From assembly GCA_946407175.1 (NCBI GenBank), contig CAMJNB010000027.1, positions 1 through 9,288 of the forward strand: a DNA stretch of 9,288 bases. The letters are read 5' to 3'. The notes under the pieces are model-generated. The model ran no database searches, had not been told where the DNA came from, and saw only the letters and a program-made list of their open reading frames with translations. The stretch's first letter is position 1; every line of letters begins with the position of its first letter. Both the position numbers and the translations under genes were made by a program. The DNA comes from an uncultured Selenomonadales bacterium. Its GTDB lineage: Bacteria > Bacillota_C > Negativicutes > Selenomonadales > Selenomonadaceae. Positions 6,665 through 9,288 of this stretch are shown piece after piece.

Positions 6665-6693
6665 ATTATAGCAGATTTTTTTTAGCTGTTCAA
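6665..6693 (-). promoter_or_regulatory. Sigma-A type promoter of the minus-strand operon
   Basis: Reading the minus strand, a -35 TTGAAC (6688-6693) is separated by exactly 17 bp from a perfect -10 TATAAT (6665-6670). A TG one base upstream makes an extended -10. The predicted transcription start is near 6658, giving a leader of about 40 nt before the ATG at 6616. It is the only strong promoter visible for the six-gene run. Confidence 0.85.
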
Positions 6694-6697
6694 TAAG

Positions 6698-6719
6698 TGC
6701 CGTTTATCACTGTGCGGCA
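6698..6719. promoter_or_regulatory. Possible operator: imperfect inverted repeat in the divergent promoter region
   Basis: TGCCG (6698-6702) and CGGCA (6715-6719) form a 5-bp inverted repeat with 12 bases between. An overlapping AGTG...CACT pair lies within it. The element sits just upstream of the operon -35 and between the two divergent genes, a suitable place for a regulator. It matches no operator I can name, and short inverted repeats arise by chance. Confidence 0.2.
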
Positions 6720-6732
6720 GGAAAAGCGGAGG

Positions 6733-6781
6733 GAATTTAGAATTTAGAATTTAGAATTGAAAATTTAAAATTATGTAAAGG
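6733..6781 (+). repeat. Heptamer array in the leader of the fprA gene
   Basis: The phased units are GAATTTA at 6733, 6740 and 6747, then GAATTGA (6754), AAATTTA (6761), AAATTAT (6768) and GTAAAGG (6775), the last running into the SD. It has the same 7-base phasing as the other arrays and contains TAG on the coding strand, but no co-directional gene lies upstream. The AT-rich units contain -10-like words (TAGAAT, TAAAAT), so the array may overlap the fprA promoter. No clear -35 is visible. Confidence 0.9.
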
Positions 6782-6783
6782 AG
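6777..6783 (+). promoter_or_regulatory. Ribosome binding site of the fprA gene
   Basis: AAAGGAG lies 8 nt before the ATG at 6792, adjoining the end of the heptamer array. It fixes the start codon. Confidence 0.85.
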
Positions 6784-6791
6784 ATTTGTAA

Positions 6792-7964
6792 ATGGGAAAT
6801 TTTAAAGCAGTTGAGATTCGTAAAAATATTTATTGGGTCGGTGCTATCGATTGGTCACTTAGAAATTTTCACGGCTACGAAACTTCGCGCGGCACCAGCT
6901 ACAACGCCTATTTAATTTTGGACGAAAAAATTACGCTGATTGACACGGTGAAAATCGACTTCAAAGACGAGTTGATTGAAAGAATTTCATCAGTGATTGA
7001 CCCCGCGAAAATCGACGTAATTGTTTCAAGTCACGTTGAACCCGACCACACCGGCGCTTTACGCGAAATTGCCGCACTTGCACCGAACGCCGAAATTATC
7101 ACGACGCAACCCAACGGCTTGAAAGGTTTGTCGACGCGCTACGGTGAATTGAATTACAAGCCGGTTAAGGCAGGCGACAAAATTTCAATCGGTGAAAGAA
7201 CGTTGCAGTTTGTACCGACGCCGATGTTGCATTGGCCGGACTCAATGGTTACGTACTGCCCCGAAGAAAAAATTTTATTTTCCAATGACGCCTTCGGTCA
7301 ACATTTAGCCGCGTCAATGCGTTTTGACGACGAAAATAATTTAGAAACGATTTTGTACGAGGCGAAAAAATATTACGCAAATATTTTAATGCCGTTCGGC
7401 AAACAGGCGCAGACAGCGTTAAAGGCGCTGGGCGATTTGGAAATTGAAATGATAGCTACCGGTCACGGCGTGAGTTGGCGTTCACACATTCCGAAAATTA
7501 TTGAGTGCTACAAAGATTGGAGTAGCGGCGACGTTGCGGAAAGGGCGGTTATCGTTTTTGATTCAATGTGGCATTCTACTGAAATTATTGCGCACACAAT
7601 AGCCGAAGCCTTTGCAAAGAAAAAAATTCCCGCCGCGTATTATGACGTGAAACATACGCCGCTTTCAGACATTGTCACGGACATTTTTAAGAGCAAGTAT
7701 TTGGCGGTAGGTTCACCGACGATTCACAATCAACTGATGCCGACAATCGCGCAGTTTCTCTGCTACATTAAGGGCTTGCGTCCGCAGAATCACAAGGCGT
7801 TTGCATTCGGTTCATACGGTTGGAGCGGACAAAGTATCGCTATGGTTGAAGATGAATTGAAGGCGGCGGGTTTTGAAATTATGCTTGACAAGATTAGAAT
7901 TTTGAACGTGCCGACGAAAGAGCAACTTGACGAAATTGAAAATAACATAGTTGCTAGTTGCTAG
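6792..7964 (+). CDS. fprA: A-type flavoprotein (FprA), flavo-diiron O2/NO reductase
   Basis: This cytoplasmic flavo-diiron protein of 390 residues reduces O2 to water and/or NO to N2O with electrons from rubredoxin or a similar donor. The N-terminal metallo-beta-lactamase-like domain carries a full diiron ligand set: H81, E83, D85 and H86 in HVEPDH, H147 in PMLHWPD, D166 in FSNDAFG, and H225 in TGHGVSW. The C-terminal flavodoxin domain (about 252-388) has the FMN loops DSMWHST, VGSPTIHNQ and GSYGWSGQS. There is no fused rubredoxin or reductase domain, so a separate electron donor is needed; none is in the window. Preference for O2 or NO cannot be decided from sequence. It is divergent from the cell-wall operon. 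The final VASC and the TAG stop are encoded inside a repeat array. Confidence 0.95.
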   Translation: MGNFKAVEIRKNIYWVGAIDWSLRNFHGYETSRGTSYNAYLILDEKITLIDTVKIDFKDELIERISSVIDPAKIDVIVSSHVEPDHTGALREIAALAPNAEIITTQPNGLKGLSTRYGELNYKPVKAGDKISIGERTLQFVPTPMLHWPDSMVTYCPEEKILFSNDAFGQHLAASMRFDDENNLETILYEAKKYYANILMPFGKQAQTALKALGDLEIEMIATGHGVSWRSHIPKIIECYKDWSSGDVAERAVIVFDSMWHSTEIIAHTIAEAFAKKKIPAAYYDVKHTPLSDIVTDIFKSKYLAVGSPTIHNQLMPTIAQFLCYIKGLRPQNHKAFAFGSYGWSGQSIAMVEDELKAAGFEIMLDKIRILNVPTKEQLDEIENNIVASC

Positions 7965-8034
7965 TTAATAACGATCTAACAACTAGCGATCTAGCGATCT
8001 AACAACTAGCGATCTATCTACTAACTAAGCTTAA
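7950..8034. repeat. Convergent, mirrored 7/8-base repeat arrays between fprA and the MCP gene
   Basis: On the plus strand GTTGCTA occurs twice (7950, 7957), then GTTAATA. From the other side, on the minus strand, units of 7 and 8 bases end in TAG (TAGATAG, ATCGCTAG, TTGTTAG). A 23-bp compound unit beginning CGATCTAACAACTAG is present at 7972-7994 and again, lacking its last base, at 7995-8016. The stop codons of both genes (7962-7964 and 8021-8023) lie inside. Confidence 0.85.
7953..7987. terminator. Possible weak bidirectional hairpin in the convergent gap
   Basis: GCTAGTTGCTA (7953-7963) pairs with TAACAACTAGC (7977-7987), 11 bp with one C-A mismatch and a 13-nt loop. The right arm recurs at 8000-8010 and offers an alternative partner. 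There is no T-run and the stem is not GC-rich, so it is not a classical intrinsic terminator, but no other terminator candidate is present between these converging genes. Confidence 0.3.
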
Positions 8035-9288
8035 ATTCGTGAACAACTTCATTCAAATTGTTTGAAAGTCCGGTAAGCGTCTTGCTGTCCTCTGCAACCT
8101 GTACGACACTGCTTGCCTGTTGCGCCGTGACGATAGAAATTGATTCAATTTCGTTTACAACCTCGTCTGAAAGATTCGCCGCCTGCTCGGTGCGGTCAAC
8201 AATAGTTTTCATGGGTTCAAGCAACCGGTCAATGACTTTCATAACGATTAACGAATTTTCTTCCGCAACACGAATCATGCCGACAATTTCTTGGAAAGAA
8301 CGTCCCGTAGTTTCGACGTTGCCGCGTCCCTGTTCAACGCGACTTCTGCCGGTTTCCATTGCTTGCACGGCGTTTTCTGTAGTGACTTGAATTGTTTCAA
8401 TAATGGCGGCAATTTTTTCAACCGCCTCCTGCGAACCTTCGGCAAGCTTGCGTACTTCATCAGCTACTACGGCGAAACCGCGACCTTGTTCACCTGCACG
8501 TGCCGCCTCAATCGCCGCGTTCAAAGCCAAAAGATTCGTCTGCCCCGCGATATTTGAAATTGTTTCGACTATGGAGCCGATCTCTTTTGAATTTTCGCCG
8601 AGTTCGCGTACAATTTCAGCGGAGTCTTGTACCGCCTTAGCAATGTCATTCATCTGCTTAACCGTTTCCACCGCCAACGCACTGCCTTCCGTAGCTTGCT
8701 TGGCGGTATTTTGTACGCTTTCCAATCCGCTCTTCATTGAGGTGACGGCTTTATTTACGTCGCCTTGCATTTGGTCTACGTGCGTCTTAGTTTCAATCAA
8801 ATTTTTACGCTGTTTCAAAACGTTATCGGTGACTGTGGCAACTGACACGGCAACGCTTTCAACACTTTCAGCGGAGCGTGCAAAACTTTTGTACAGCGAT
8901 TCGGCGTCTTGCGAAACAGTCTTTGAAGTTTCCTGCATATTTTTAATAATGTCGCGTACGTGCCTTATGACGGAGTTAAACTGCGTCGCGATAAAGCCGA
9001 ACTCGTCATCGGTAAGGCTTTTAATTTCTTTTGACAAGTCGCCTTTTGCAACACGCGCGGCAACGTCTTCAATTTCGGCTACGGAATGTTTTATCGTCTT
9101 GACAAGAAGTCCTACCACAAAGCCGCTTAAAACCAACATTAAAGCAAGTACAACGCCGCTGATATGTACGCGCGTTATAAGCTTGTCAAAAACTGCATCA
9201 GCTTTTTCGGTCGCGTCATAAAGTCCCTTACTGCAATCCTCGCCGTCCTCTCTCATTGCGTCATCAATCGCCTCAAAGGTACTCGACA
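8021..9288 (-). CDS. Methyl-accepting chemotaxis protein, 5' end beyond the window
   Basis: This is a transmembrane chemoreceptor that signals through CheA/CheW. The frame is open to the right edge (at least 10 residues precede the ATG at 9256), so that ATG is probably internal and most of the sensor domain is missing. Visible from that ATG: the end of an extracytoplasmic domain, one membrane helix (about residues 33-53, [19 protein letters not shown]), a HAMP domain (about 50-105), and the long coiled-coil signalling domain. The hairpin tip is highly conserved ([28 protein letters not shown], then [13 protein letters not shown], about 233-273). There is no C-terminal CheR-binding pentapeptide; the protein ends HEFKLS. 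The ligand cannot be inferred. No chemotaxis partner genes are in the window. The TAG stop lies in the convergent repeat array. Confidence 0.95.
   Translation of the reverse strand, partial: SSTFEAIDDAMREDGEDCSKGLYDATEKADAVFDKLITRVHISGVVLALMLVLSGFVVGLLVKTIKHSVAEIEDVAARVAKGDLSKEIKSLTDDEFGFIATQFNSVIRHVRDIIKNMQETSKTVSQDAESLYKSFARSAESVESVAVSVATVTDNVLKQRKNLIETKTHVDQMQGDVNKAVTSMKSGLESVQNTAKQATEGSALAVETVKQMNDIAKAVQDSAEIVRELGENSKEIGSIVETISNIAGQTNLLALNAAIEAARAGEQGRGFAVVADEVRKLAEGSQEAVEKIAAIIETIQVTTENAVQAMETGRSRVEQGRGNVETTGRSFQEIVGMIRVAEENSLIVMKVIDRLLEPMKTIVDRTEQAANLSDEVVNEIESISIVTAQQASSVVQVAEDSKTLTGLSNNLNEVVHEFKLS

Noticed and set aside
64..8023. TAG recoding (for example pyrrolysine)
   Set aside because: All genes end at TAG with family-typical lengths and no in-frame TAG inside conserved domains. 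In the arrays any read-through would meet another stop within a few codons.
1..8034. CRISPR arrays
   Set aside because: The repeats are contiguous 7-8-base units with no spacers of 25-40 bp and no cas genes.
8403..9221. Long plus-strand open frame (272 codons) opposite the chemotaxis gene
   Set aside because: It is antisense to a well-supported MCP. Its product is Ser/Thr/Ala-rich with no recognisable domain, and there is no SD. It is a shadow of the MCP codon pattern.

Overview
The window looks like chromosomal DNA from a diderm Firmicute, most likely the class Negativicutes (Selenomonas/Veillonella-type anaerobes). This is an inference. It rests on two GT9 (LPS heptosyltransferase-family) glycosyltransferases, which imply an LPS outer membrane, together with Firmicute-style features: strong purine-rich Shine-Dalgarno (SD) sites, many TTG starts, a consensus sigma-A promoter, the rsmB-rlmN pair, and an anaerobe's A-type flavoprotein.

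Layout. From position 6616 leftward, six minus-strand genes read as one probable operon. In transcription order they are: a secreted protein with three peptidoglycan-binding modules and a 3D domain (5474-6616); an 87-residue protein of unknown function (5168-5431); rsmB (3828-5114); rlmN (2777-3817); and two tandem GT9 paralogues (1422-2744 and 64-1386). The SD and probable TTG start of a further gene lie at the left edge. A near-consensus promoter (TTGAAC, 17 bp, TATAAT) at 6665-6693 drives the operon. Divergently, an fprA-type flavo-diiron protein runs on the plus strand (6792-7964). It converges on a methyl-accepting chemotaxis protein on the minus strand (8021 to the right edge, 5' end cut off). 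The operon therefore combines cell-wall and envelope functions with ribosomal RNA methylation. FprA and the MCP are separate units concerned with O2/NO defence and chemotaxis.

Main observation. Every gene boundary in the window except rsmB-rlmN is filled by a short tandem array of 7-base units, with some 8-base units in the convergent gap. Each array uses its own unit sequence, but in most arrays the units share a TAG (or TAA) on the coding strand repeated every 7 bases. Because 7 is not a multiple of 3, three units put a stop codon in all three frames. The arrays typically start at, or inside, the 3' end of one gene and supply its stop codon. They end in the SD of the next gene. As a result 7 of 8 genes end in TAG, short C-terminal tails (in RlmN, FprA and one GT9) are repeat-encoded, and five successive starts in the operon are probably TTG. 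I know of no description of this arrangement. The closest precedent I know is the heptanucleotide STRR family of heterocystous cyanobacteria.

There are no tRNA or rRNA genes, transposons or CRISPR arrays. The longest gene-free stretch is 175 bp (6617-6791).
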